A DNA stretch of 64,000 bases, from contig NW_020194589.1 of NCBI RefSeq assembly GCF_002865645.1, positions 604,812 to 668,811 of the forward strand. Direction: 5' to 3'. Both the position numbers and the translations under genes were made by a program. Below the pieces are notes generated by a model. That model was not told the DNA's origin and did no database searches. It saw only the letters and a list, made by a program, of their open reading frames with translations. Origin of the DNA: Hyaloscypha bicolor E. Taxonomy: Eukaryota > Ascomycota > Leotiomycetes > Helotiales > Hyaloscyphaceae. Positions 9,714 to 20,507 of this stretch are shown here, piece by piece. Positions within the stretch are counted from its first letter, which is position 1. Every line of letters starts with the position of its first letter.

Positions 9714-11732
9714 CTAAATTATTGTAAGAGTCTCCAGTGAATCGCCAAGCATCTCTAATACAACAGGAAGCTGCTCTTCACTTATTTCAACTCGAGCAAA
9801 ACCAAATCGTTTCCATCGCTGCTGGCAAGAACCGTTGTCATTAGTATCTTCTGGTTCTAATAAAATGAAACTCAGTAAGTGCATTCTCGGAAACCTGGTG
9901 TGCATCAAGAGTGCGCCTGATGCCTCCACTACTGCGTGACCCTATCCAATTCTTGTGTTATCGTCTGGAGAGTCAATAATGGCGTGGCCAGGCCCAGTCA
10001 ACGTATCTCCTTTTTCAAGAGTTATATTTGTGCGTGCTCCGGGGTCCTGGACATCTTTGGGTATGCTGACCCGAAATAGTATCGTTGCTAATTCAAGGTA
10101 TCCGTCAGATACCTGGCCATAAGGATCTGTTGAGGACGGCACGCATTGCGCAGACAAAACTTGGGCTGTGAAGAGACTGCCATGTCTAAATGCCTCCCTG
10201 CGCAAGTGGAACACTATCTCACCATCAACTGCGGCCCATGACCAGCTCGGTGCTCGATACTTGATTGGTCTTCTGTGTCCTATTGGTCGGGCAAAGGGAC
10301 CAGAATTCACTGCCCAGCCCAACTGTACCACGAGATCTGATTCCCACAGGCCAGCGCAGTATTTCCCAGGAGGTGTTGATTTGTTCGCCTTGAGTTCGAA
10401 TTCATGAGCTACACCAGATAACGCCGGGAGTTTGTCCTTTTGCATAGTGAGCCACAACCTCGAGTAATGTTGTACAATAGTCGTCCATCTTCGGGTAGCG
10501 CTTATCACGGCTTGGAACCCGTCTCCTCCATACGAATGTTTATCCCCACATTCGCAAATAGTGACCCCGTTTTGGCAGCTCCAGGAAAGTTCATGCTGGT
10601 TGAAGTAAAGAGCTCGTTTTGACAAGAAACGCTCTTGAAACACCCAACCTCTACTTAGTAAAGGAAGGCGTTTAAGATGAAGTTCAGGGATAGCAAATAC
10701 ACTTCCTGAAAATCCTCCGTTAACTTTCAAGTTGATTTTCTGGGGAGGTTTTGGAGCTCGAAACAAGCCCCATGGCTGTCAGAAGAAGCAGCGGCTGCTA
10801 GCGTGAGGATCGCTCCTGAGTATATCGAAGCCATCTTGGCTGATTCTTCTGCCCAGTCGCCTTCATCATCTTGAATGATACAAAGAGAATCAATCCACAA
10901 GTGTCGGACATACAATTGTCGACTGAATTGAATGGCATCCTGGAAAGTTTTCGGTAGATTTTTCCACGGTATGCCAACTTTATGCGAGGCTATGGATTGG
11001 CTGGTAGTACACAAAGGACTAGTAACACCCCAACGATGGCTCAAGCAGATGTACTGCTCGTTTTCTTGGGTATTTTCGCGTAAAGCAATCGTGTCATTAT
11101 TCGAGCCAAGAAATATCGTCCTTTTGGGCAGAACCGGCCTTGCGGAGGGAGTCTGCTGGCATGAGTCATGGCTTCCTAAGCATTGCCTCAGCCAAGATTT
11201 CGCAATTTTCAGCGATGCCAGTGAAGACGTATCACTAATATGGTGGTGTAATTTGATCTTGTCCAACGATGGCTCTCCTTCTGACGATGAATACCATCAG
11301 CTATGCCACGCCCTATCACAGAAGCAATGATATTAACGCTTGACACTTCCACGTACCTGGCGTTCGATATATATGGAGAGACCTAACGTCATGTCTTATC
11401 AGGTTTTTTGGTGATAATGAGAAACTTAAAGCACTAGAACTCCGAGAGAAGGTCGTGTTGATCGCTTGTTTTAGATCCTGAGAATCAATATCGTGCGCAT
11501 AAAGAAGGTGAAAAGATGAGACAACAACTCTGCATTGCTGGCATCCATTTGTTGCTGAAGCTGCATACTCTTGAAGCTTCTTGTCCGGAAGGTACTGTCC
11601 ATCTGTGAACAAATTATTACAGGTTGGGCAGGCCACCCTGGGGTAGTAAGTAGGCCTGAACCTGGTGAGTTTCTGAGGACCTTGCCCAACGTGGATGACC
11701 TTCGGTAAGCCGAACACCATAGGGGGTGCCAA
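9714..11732 (-). pseudogene. HET-domain (heterokaryon incompatibility) protein, broken
   Basis: HET proteins trigger cell death after fusion of unlike fungal strains. Exon 1 (11732-11357) carries a CPTC and CQQC cysteine pair. A 76-bp intron (11356-11281, donor GTACGT) follows, with consistent phase. Exon 2 shows the HET core (PF06985): YICLSHRWG, LWIDSLCIIQDD and SIYSGAILTLAAAASSDSHG, in order. Near 10,765 the frame must shift by one base to reach GWVFQERFLSKRALYF and APSWSWAAVDGEI, the usual C-terminal half. No intron with a legal phase bridges this point. An in-frame TAG at 9942-9944 (possibly TGG to TAG) precedes the last 76 codons, which end at 9714. With both breaks undone the length would be about 640 residues, normal for the family. 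The gene is probably dead, unless the shift is an assembly error. Confidence 0.8.
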
Positions 11733-11910
11733 TACGTTGCCTAATATCCACAGGCTGTGCGGTCATGCAATATTTTGGCAAATTCTAGGCGATAGATTCG
11801 ATGCTGGCTTTAATGCGAATATGGACACAGGGTCTGTCATGTTCAAGATTATGTTTGCGCCTGGACTAACCACGCCAGGCATCGAAGTCATTACTAAGCT
11901 GGATGTGGAG
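11733..11910. other. Upstream region of the HET pseudogene
   Basis: Short spacer between the HET start and element B. No coding signal. Element B inserted about 180 bp upstream of the HET start codon and would have disturbed any promoter there. Confidence 0.4.
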
Positions 11911-11912
11911 TA

Positions 11913-13263
11913 CAGTCGGTCCGACCCAAACACGACAAAACGCTCGCTCTTTTACGCCCATAATAACTTTTCAACCACGACCTTCATTAATTTATACTAA
12001 GTGATGCGATTATAGAATAGAACCAGGCGAAAAATACCTATTAATCAGATTTTTGATATAATTTGTGGTTCATTAATAATTAAGGCCTAAAGTGTACGGA
12101 CCCTTTTTACTTTTTTGATTTTTCGTCATACAAAACGCAAATATATTTGCTCGCTAAGGTCACGTGAGCCCGGACTTTAGGAAGAGATCGCGGCATCTCA
12201 CTAGCCTTATTATTAATAAAATAATAATAATTAAGCCCTATAAGCTTAAATGAACCTTCCTAAGTACTAAATATAGCTTTTTCTAGTGCCATATATATTA
12301 TATATATGGTGGGGCTATAATTAAATAGGTTTCAAGCTCACTTTTAGCTGAACTAAATCCATAAACCTAGCTTCTTATTTAGCTACCTTCTTTCCCTTCC
12401 TTTTGCATATTATCCCATTCGTCCATTACCTTTTTAGATATCGTTCTATGGCGTTTTTGCTTCTTTACGCACCAAGCAGCTTGTTTAATACTTAATCCCT
12501 TCCGGTACGCATCCATCCAGCGGAACGTACGATTACAGAACCTCCGTATGGTTTCAATTGAACAAGCTTCAAGTGCCTCTACCACCTTAGCTTTGGTATC
12601 TGGGAAGCTAGTCTTCTTTACTTGACGATATCGAGTTTTGCTATACCCCCAATACATCTCAATTGGGTTGATCTCGCTGTGCAACTATAGGCTTCTCTAA
12701 AATAATTATTCATTACACTAGTAAAAAGCTTCCGCTGAACCCAAAAGAGTATCGAATCTTTAAGCTCTACTTCATTACTTGGTTCGATATCTGAATTATC
12801 AGAATCATCCTCTATATTAGAGGGTTTCCCATGCCGTTTGTCGATAGTCGCTTGGATTGCAGCTTCTTTAGCTATGGTGAGAACTGTAATTGAATCAAGA
12901 GTTGAATCAGCTCGCTTGCGCTTCCGAAGGCTTATAGAGGTAGCCATTGGAAGGAAGTATTCGAAAAGGGCACTTGATTGGGTTTGTGGTTGTTGAGATA
13001 TTAATATAATTATGGAAGAGCGGTCAACTTAGGGGGGCAGTCACGTGACAGCCAAAGTAAAAAAAATGACCATACAAAGCGCAAAAATATTTACTCGCTT
13101 AATTACATATATTATAACTCCCTTAATAATAAAGATATCATAATTTTGAGACTATAGAATTGATTCCTAGCATATATAGTATAGTTTCAATTAATACGAT
13201 TTATATCAATTGGTATTGTGGTGGTTTTTTTTTTTTTTTGTTGTGTTTGGGTCGGACCGACTG
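11913..13263 (-). mobile_element. Tc1/mariner-type transposon with internally deleted transposase (element B)
   Basis: 1,351 bp with inverted ends CAGTCGGTCCGACCCAAA at 11913 and its complement ending at 13263, flanked by TA (11911-11912 and 13264-13265). It contains a transposase remnant on minus (12379-12947). About 250 bp at its left end are the inverse of the right part of element A. CACGTGAC-containing words lie near both ends (about 12,161 and 13,042) and again in element A. Confidence 0.85.
12379..12947 (-). pseudogene. Transposase remnant: N- and C-terminal pieces, DDE core missing
   Basis: The N-terminal piece (12947 to about 12,690) begins MATSISLRKRKRADSTLDS and reaches FTSVMNNYFREAYS. 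It is joined directly, out of frame, to a C-terminal piece (about 12,690-12,379) beginning EINPIEMYWGYSKTRYRQVK and including WMDAYRKGLSIKQAAWCVKK. The NPIE motif and the basic tail are typical of the C-terminal end of fungal Tc1/mariner-like DDE transposases. The central catalytic domain is absent, so the protein cannot be active. Confidence 0.8.
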
Positions 13264-13512
13264 TACCGCGCACCACTCCAGCCAAAGCTGGGCTTCGTGC
13301 CTGAGGCTTTATAAATCAGATTACAGCGTAAATGTTATAGGACGTGGGTTCGCACTAACTAGAATTGTCAGCCGAGGTACTCATCCGCGTAGCAACCGTA
13401 CTTGAATTTTGGCCGCCACAGCACCACAAGGCTAATAACGATTTCTTAAGTAGTGGTAATGTCTCAGAGCTTGGATAAGGCTCCTTTAGAAGTATTAAGG
13501 AAAATATAAGCT
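13264..13512. other. Spacer between element B and the LTR
   Basis: About 250 bp of normal composition with no gene recognised. It contains GGTTCGCACTAACTAG, which is not part of a foldable tRNA. Confidence 0.3.
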
Positions 13513-13901
13513 TGTTAGTGGAGCTGTGGTAGAAGAATACTATTATATAATAAAAGAACTCTCTTTGCAAATTAGGCGCAAAGGCAACAATGTAAAAGCG
13601 ATTTTCTAGTAAAAGAGGTTTGGAGTACTTAAGAGTAGCTATATAATATGACTAATAAAAGATAGATAATAAGAGATATTGTAATGGGGATATAAAACAA
13701 GTAGTAATATAGAGTGTAGAATGGGCTTCCACAGCGTGGGATCACAGCGTACGAGTGAGACGTGGAATTAGAGAGTGAAGGTTAGTTGATTTCTAAGAAC
13801 TAAGAAGGAGAGAGGGGTAATATAAGCGGACTGCGGACTGTACGGATGTCCGGAGGTCACATGACAGAACCACGTGACCAGGGGATAAAATCCCCACCAC
13901 A
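13513..13901 (+). mobile_element. Probable solo LTR (Copia-like appearance)
   Basis: 389 bp starting TGTTAGTGGAGCTGTGG and ending CCCCACCACA, with the TG...CA ends of an LTR, and no internal retroelement sequence beside it. The flanks are ATATAAGCT on the left and ATATTAAGCT on the right. These are nearly identical, but longer than the 4-6 bp of a normal LTR duplication, so the boundary or class is not certain. Orientation is uncertain too. Confidence 0.45.
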
Positions 13902-13956
13902 ATATTAAGCTACATATAGATTTTAAGATGCTTTAAGTCAAAGTACCCATTATATT

Positions 13957-13994
13957 TTTCGGCACACCGGTTTTTTCGGCACGCAGGGATGGAC
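13957..13994. repeat. Inverted-repeat partner of 9,191-9,232
   Basis: It reads TTTTTCGGCACACCGG then TTTTTTCGGCACGCAGGGAT, two CGGCAC units in tandem. It is the less mutated copy of the pair. Together the two copies flank the HET pseudogene and element B. Confidence 0.6.
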
Positions 13995-14478
13995 GTTACT
14001 AGTGTTCAAATACTGACAAATACCAGCATCAAGGGTTGCGAAACAGGGCCTTACTTCGTAGCTCGCGACGCGGTCGTGCCTTCCCCAGAAGTCGCTTGGT
14101 CCACCTGAGTCAGCATTAGTTTCGCGCCCGCACTCTTTTAGAGCCCCACCTACCGTGAGGAAAGGGACGCCGAAAATTAGCCTGAAGATCACCCCCTTTT
14201 GGAGGCGAGAGAAATCTGGAGTAACTAAGAAATCCACACGACCGAGCACAAGGAACATTTACAGCCAAGTCAATTGGCGTCCTTATGAAATGGGTAGTTC
14301 AGCTGAGAAAGGGAAAGGATTATTATCATAGCACGACCCACTGGATTGTGCTTCAAAATTTGTTTGTGCCGAATAGCTTGACTTGGTAGACAGGGGAGTG
14401 TGACGAGGCAAGCATAAACAAGCTTAAACGCGTGCGACTGGTAATTCACGGCCTAGATACGGTTTAATTTAAGAACGC
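13995..14478. other. Intergenic, no gene recognised
   Basis: A minus-strand frame (13950-14258) spans the inverted repeat and is judged accidental. Near 14,040-14,052 the minus strand reads CCCTGTTTCGCAACC, resembling hAT-type transposon ends, but no partner end was found. Confidence 0.3.
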
Positions 14479-14689
14479 TGTGACGGCGAGATCCATGCAA
14501 TGGCCGAAGGCTCAAAGTTCAGAGAATCTCGTGTATTGAAATACTAAGCTGGAGAGTAAAGGAGGGAGGAATGCCTCGACCTTTAGTAGTGCGTTGCCCA
14601 TACCTCTAGCTTAGTTCCCTGTTTCAGACCTGTTCCCTGTTTCCTGATTCCTATTCCTGGCAGATCATGCAGTGACGCCAGCCGTCACA
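14479..14689. mobile_element. MITE family M1, copy 3
   Basis: 211 bp with ends TGTGACGGC and GCCGTCACA. The interior is shorter and more diverged than in the other copies, though the order of words such as AATGG...CCGAAGGCTCAAAG is kept. The flanking pentamers (AACGC and CTCGC) do not match, so the duplication has decayed or one end has been rearranged. Confidence 0.7.
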
Positions 14690-15287
14690 CTCGCGATTGG
14701 GCAATCGGGACCTCGATTGAGCTATCGCTCGTATTGGTATCTGGGGGAGAACAGTGCTAGTATGTAAAGGAGTATTAGATAGGTTGGGAGATCGAGACCT
14801 TGGTGTGTTTATAGTTTAAAAGAGCCGTAGTTTCACTTAGATTAAATGCAGTTTTGCTACAGAAGAAGCATGAAATTCTGGGGTAGCAAGAAATTTTCTA
14901 GGTTAATTTTAATTTTAGTTAGTAATTGCAACCTAACTGCCAAGATGGTTTGAAAATGAGCTCGCAACGTGGCTAAAAAATAACCGTATTTCATCCAATC
15001 TCGCCTTAATCTTCATTAGGATTACTTCTCTCCACATTGTTTCTTATTTCCAAGAAGCAAATTTGGCCCAAAACCTGCAAACCTCGGACTAGTTTATCAC
15101 GTACTAATATTACTGGTTTTTTATATTTTCTGCAGAGATTTCCTAACTGAATCTTTCTATCGCTTTCAGGCTTTATTGAAAACTTTTGACTAAGGCTTGA
15201 GGGAAAGGATTATATATTAGTATAGAATATATATAATACGTCTACAAGTTATTGCTTTCCCAGCTTCTTCTAATAAAAAGTAGTAGG
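14690..15287. other. Intergenic, no gene recognised
   Basis: About 600 bp, falling in GC content to the right. No reading frame, repeat or RNA gene supported. Confidence 0.35.
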
Positions 15288-15530
15288 TGTGACGGCAGGA
15301 ACAGAGCAATGGAACGAGGCTCAAAGATCAATGATTTCCTATGTCTTGAGAATTTAAAGCTAAGGAGGAAGGAGTGAGGGTGGCAGTGGATAAGTAGGTA
15401 TGGCCAAGACTACTGAAACGCCGAGCTTTGGAAGCGAGCTTGGTTTAAATCATAGCTTGGAACCTTAGCTAAAACTAATCCCTTTGGCTGAAACCACGTC
15501 CGTATTAACCATATAATACCAGCCGTTATA
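15288..15530. mobile_element. MITE family M1, copy 2
   Basis: 243 bp, inverse of copy 1 over its whole length. Left end TGTGACGGC, right end GCCGTTATA (two changes from GCCGTCACA, both C to T in the plus strand). A perfect 5-bp duplication GTAGG flanks it (15283-15287 and 15531-15535). It lies at the boundary with the AT-rich compartment. Confidence 0.85.
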
Positions 15531-15539
15531 GTAGGCAAC

Positions 15540-16778
15540 TTTCAAGTCATTATATAACTATACCAGAAACTAATTTTTCCCTAATATATATAAGACCCTT
15601 AATATTAGTTATTACTGCGAGTCAGTACACTTACCTAGTTTACTATCAAGGTCTCTTAAAGCTTATATTAGAGATTCTCGTCCCAAAAGTAAACCTGCAC
15701 TTTCTAATATTAAGTATTACTTATATAAAACTTTTAAATTTAATAGAAATGCAAGAACTCGAGAGCCTTTGGTATACTCGACTCCAGAGCTATTTCGCCG
15801 CTCCTTCTTAGTCACTTTTGCAAGTTAATATATATATATATATATATTCTTATTTACTATATTCCAGCTATTTAGTATTATATTTAAGGCTATTACTTTT
15901 ATTATATTCTTTAAAAATCTAATATAAGGTATATACTAGACTATTAGTACTATAGCTAATATAATAAATAGAAAGATATCTGGAATTTGCTTTTATTATA
16001 ATAATTTAACTTACTATATAATAGTCTAAAGTTAGTTCAGATCTATAAGCAAACAGGCTTTTAATAAAGAAATACAAGAGATAAATATATTATAGTAAAC
16101 TAATACTATAATACGGCAGGATTTATAAATAAAGTCTTGGATAAAAGAGGGCCTTATAATTCGTCTAATATATTAGAAATTCTCTATTAAATCCAAGTTA
16201 ATATTAAAGTAGTTTTAACTTTTTCTAATTCTAAAATATTAATATCTAGTTAATATATAATTGCTTTAAAAAGAAAATATATATTATTAAAAATAATTAC
16301 TATTTCCTTACTAATTTCTAGCTAGAATACGATTTTAATAAAGCTTAATAGTACGGTAATAAACGAAATACTAATATAAACTAGATATTCGAATAAGTCT
16401 TTAATTAGGTATTTAAATAATAGCTCCTAGTTCTAGCTTATCTAGATCTTTCTTTAATTTTATTATTTGAACTAATTCTTTTATATAATATTTAATAATC
16501 TTATAATTATTCTAATACTATTTTATAATAATAATATTTAATATTATAGTAATTGCCTTATTAAAAGTTACTAGTTTTGGATTACTAAATATTTTATTTA
16601 GAAAGTAAAATAATTTAGTTTTATAATCTAAAATAAGTATTACCTTTTCAGGAAATAATCTCTAGGCTTTTATTTAGTAATATACTATATTAAAGATTTC
16701 CAGGTAAACTAATAGTAAGGTTTTTATTTCTCAGGAAACCTAAATATTATTATAATAATTTAGTTCTAGCTTTCTATT
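15540..16778. other. AT-rich, RIP-degraded sequence, unidentified relic
   Basis: Composition falls abruptly to mostly A and T. A TA dinucleotide run lies at about 15,827-15,846. Plus-strand frames are interrupted almost only by TAA and TAG, as in decayed coding DNA, but no transposon domain could be named. Confidence 0.4.
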
Positions 16779-17075
16779 TGTCGGTTTACTAGTAATATAT
16801 AGTACCGTTATATAGGCGTGAAAGTACTATTTATATAAGGTTAGTAAAGTTATTATTCAGAAGTAGGGATTATAGTATTATAGTATTAATATGCAATTCC
16901 TAAATCTACTAAGCCTAAAGGGGTCTAGTCTACTAGTCGAGTTACTAATGGGATGCGAGGTTATATAACCATATCCCGTATCTCATATCCTATTACCTAT
17001 ATCCTATTACTCATATCCCGTATCCCGTATCCCGTAACTATATACGTAACTCCCAAAGAAATAGCTATACTAATA
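16779..17075 (-). repeat. Copia copy I, 3' LTR
   Basis: It begins TGTCGG on plus and contains a run of CCCGTAT heptamers next to degenerate TATCCTATTACC units (about 16,970-17,037). The same LTR occurs at 25864-26160, 53245 onward, 60621-60893 and, inverted, at 61754-62057. Confidence 0.88.
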
Positions 17076-17550
17076 CTAGAAACTCTCTAAAAACGCGAAA
17101 AATAGTATCTCTTTCCGATTATATATAAATTCCCTAATCCGGCCTAGTACCAGATTTCCTAAATACTTTATATATCTATATTACTTCTGAGGTTTTAGTT
17201 ATATATTAAAGGCCGCGGCCTTTTATATGTGACTTCCTTTCCTATAATATCCTCTTATCTCATATATTTATTTCTGCTCTATTTATACTCGATCTATTCC
17301 TCTATATCTAATTATATAGTATTTATATTAATTAGGCGCTTAAGGGTATTCGTTAGCTTCGATTTCATTATGGAATTAGCAGGATTTGATTCTTCCTTAA
17401 TTTACTTGACTTCCGTGATTTCTCATTATTCATATACCTAGTAAAGGCATATTATATTAATTATTAGGCGTTTTTCTCAAGTAGTACCTAATTTAACGAG
17501 GCATTCATATAATAACTTCGAATTCATATAGATAACTAGTAGTAGTTCCA

Positions 17551-18560
17551 GGCTCGGCAACGATTACTAAGTAATTAATTAGTAATTAATTGTGTGTACT
17601 ATTAATTAGCTATTAATTATAATTAATTAGTAATTGATTACTAAACGATTATTACCCCGTACCCCACGAAAGCTAAGCACTAAACTTTTAGTACCTATAG
17701 CCTATAATTTAGTGACCGTAGCCCTAAAATTTAGTAATAAGCAGCCTATAATTATAGGGTTCCCTTTTCCTCGTAACCCACAAGCCTTGAAGCTCACTTC
17801 TCACTTTCTCTCTCTACTTATTGCTTTTTACTTTTATATACTCGCCCTCTTAACCCCTCCCCCCATTAAAAGTTGCCAAGCTTATGGGCCTAAGGCAGCT
17901 AGGGTGTGGGGGGGCTAGTGGGAGACTAGTGGATTTGTACTATATTAAGGGGCCTTTCCCCGCCTTTAATAATGAGAACCAAGGCTTTTAACTACTTTGA
18001 TTTAATATCCCCTAATTTTCCCCTCTTACTTTATACTAGTTTATACTATAGACGACGAGAGAGAAGAGATATTAAGAGAGAGTAAATATTTTAAGTAATA
18101 GTAAATACCTGAGAGAAAAGAAAGAGAAGTAATAATATGTGAGTGCGGCCGATTTTTGGAGGGTAAATCGTAATAGACCCCTTACTAGTATGACTATGTC
18201 TTACCGGATACGAGGAATTGAGCTATTAATAATTATTCTTAATAGTACTAATAAGCAATGGAGCCAGAGGGAGTCTTTTTAGGGGCTTGTTATAACGGTA
18301 AAAGCCTACGCTAGAATACAGGGGATAGCTTGAACAGCCGAGATAAGACGCAAGGAGTACCCTAAGTACTAGGAAAAGAAGTAGAGTTCTAGATATTTTC
18401 TTTAAATAAATAAATAAGAGAGAGCCTTACCTTTTATTATATATAATATAGTACTCTACTAAACTCCTGGATCTTCTGGTATTAGAAAAGGGTTAAAATC
18501 ATACGTATATAGGGATTAGCTCGCTAAATAATAATTGTACTATTAATTATAATCGATACC
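17551..18560. mobile_element. Insertion inside Copia copy I carrying repeat R1, copy b
   Basis: Copia copy II is continuous across this point (about 55,380-55,410), so about 1 kb is extra here. It contains about 17,650-17,800, matching repeat R1 at 2,700-2,852 in inverse orientation, and a less AT-rich stretch to 18,500. The left part is full of TTAATTA-type words. Ends and class were not resolved. An open frame at 17634-17918 follows from the repeat and is not a gene. Confidence 0.6.
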
Positions 18561-20507
18561 TTCTAGTATTTTATTAATTATAGATTTAACTAAAGTACTT
18601 ATATTAAAACCGTAAGCCATATTATAAAGTTCTGAAGCTAGAATACTTCTAGTAACTCTCTTGTATTTAGTAGAGAACTAGTAAATAATATTAGTATATC
18701 TAGTTCTATTTACTAGAACTAGAATATATCCGATTTGGGAAGAGAGATTTCTATTATTTACGAATAAAGCATCCGTAAAAATAATTAAATATAAGAACTC
18801 CTTTACTAGCTTTATAAATCTCAGTTCTCTAGTATTATTCTCAATTTGCTATTAAATATACTTATTAAGTACTTTTATATTAGTTTCCGAAAGTTTAATA
18901 GCTTAAGTAGTAATTAATAGGTTATATAAAGCTTCTGGTTAATAAACTAATGCAATATACGCTTCTCTAGTATATTAGGTAATATATTAGTTCTTAATAG
19001 AGAGATTTTAATAAATAGTACTTCTACTACTTATAGTAGTAGTATTCTTTATAGAAATAGTTCGGAGGTTTTTATACTAGTATTCCTATATAAGAGTAAT
19101 TCTAGTAGTATTTATATAAATAATACCTCTATTAAACTTGAGATTATAATTAAAAGTAAGGGATTTATATTTCTTAGCCAAGAACTTAGCCTTATAAAGC
19201 TTTAGTTACTTTGCCTTTATAAAATCATTAGTTCTAATAAATAAGGTATTATTAGTTTAAAGGCCAATAATTCCGAAGAGTTACTTATTATAAAGTAGGC
19301 AAGAGTTATAAGTCAATTATTTTATAGAGAGCTTATTAATATAGTAGGAATAGTAAGTCTTAAACTAGTAGTTCCTAGCTTCCGGTATATTATATAGTAG
19401 TTTTATAACCTTTAGAACAGAATTATTCTTTAGATTTAACTCTCTAGTAAGCTCGTAAGATGAGTTAATATAGAAATTATAATTAAGTAAGATTATTAAT
19501 TAGATATAAGCTTGCGAGATATTACGTAAATATAATTCCGTAATATCTATTATTATAGTAGTAATACTAAGGATAATTTTCTGGCTAATATATTAAATAA
19601 TAGGTAATTATATTAATATTATATATTTCTTACTATTATTATAAGCTTAGATAACTAGTCTCGATTTCTTAAGCTCTTTCTCTATACCCTTATTCTTGAT
19701 CTTATTAATAAACCGGGAATTAAAGATATATATCTCTTTTAGTACCTGAGATCTGGAAATAACCTCAAATATGTTCTTTTTTAGGAAGCTAGTAACTTTA
19801 ACTTAACGGGAATTCTTATATAGTTTATTGTTCTATAGAAATACCGTAATATCCGGAGTCTTATAAGGGTATCCTCTGCTATATTTTAGTAAAATAGTAA
19901 GAGAAATCATACCTATATTATTTTTGGCCTTATTATTAGATTCGGGAATAGGTTCAGGTTCGGGGCTATTAGTAATAACCTTAATATCTCCTATATAAAA
20001 GGGCTTTATAAAAATTAAATAGAAAGTAGTATTATTATATAATAGAGCTAGTATATAGTTCTTTCTATTAATAGCTACTAGCTTATATAGTTTATCCCAA
20101 TTACTAGGTTAACTAGTATTTCCTTTATACTAAATAAGAATATTCGAATTCAGAGATAGTTTATAGATATTAGTAATACTAGAACTATTTCGGGTATTTA
20201 AAGTATTCGTAATTTAATATCTAGCTTAAAGCTTCTGAATTTCTACTATTACCTTCTTAAATACTACTAATTACTATAATATAGTAGGTAATAGGGTATT
20301 ATATTCGGTTATTTAAGGTAAAGCGCTATAAACCAAAAGAGTTAGGATAATACTATTAGGCCCTATAGAGTTATTAATAGCCTTAAAAGCTATTTGAAGT
20401 ACGGTATCCTTAGTAATTCTATTAACTTCGGCCATAATAATAAGATAAGTATATTAGATCGGGCTATAGTAGTATTTTATAATTCCGATAGAGTTATAAG
20501 CTTCTAT

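Noticed and set aside
10168..11330. Plus-strand frames opposite the HET gene
   Set aside because: Antisense shadows of the HET exons with no motif of their own.
13300..13400. Possible tRNA around GGTTCGCACTAACT
   Set aside because: No acceptor stem, D-arm or anticodon stem can be paired at the right distances.
16960..17040. CCCGTAT repeats as an interstitial telomere
   Set aside because: The unit is not TTAGGG/CCCTAA and it recurs at the same place in every LTR of the family.
17229..17441. Open frame of 70 hydrophobic codons in Copia copy I
   Set aside because: It lies antisense to the Copia coding sense, just inside the LTR, is made of AT-rich codons and is broken in copy II.
17634..17918. 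Apparent conserved protein shared with the minus strand at 2544-2852
   Set aside because: The peptide similarity follows from DNA similarity of repeat R1. The frame has no start in one copy and no domain.
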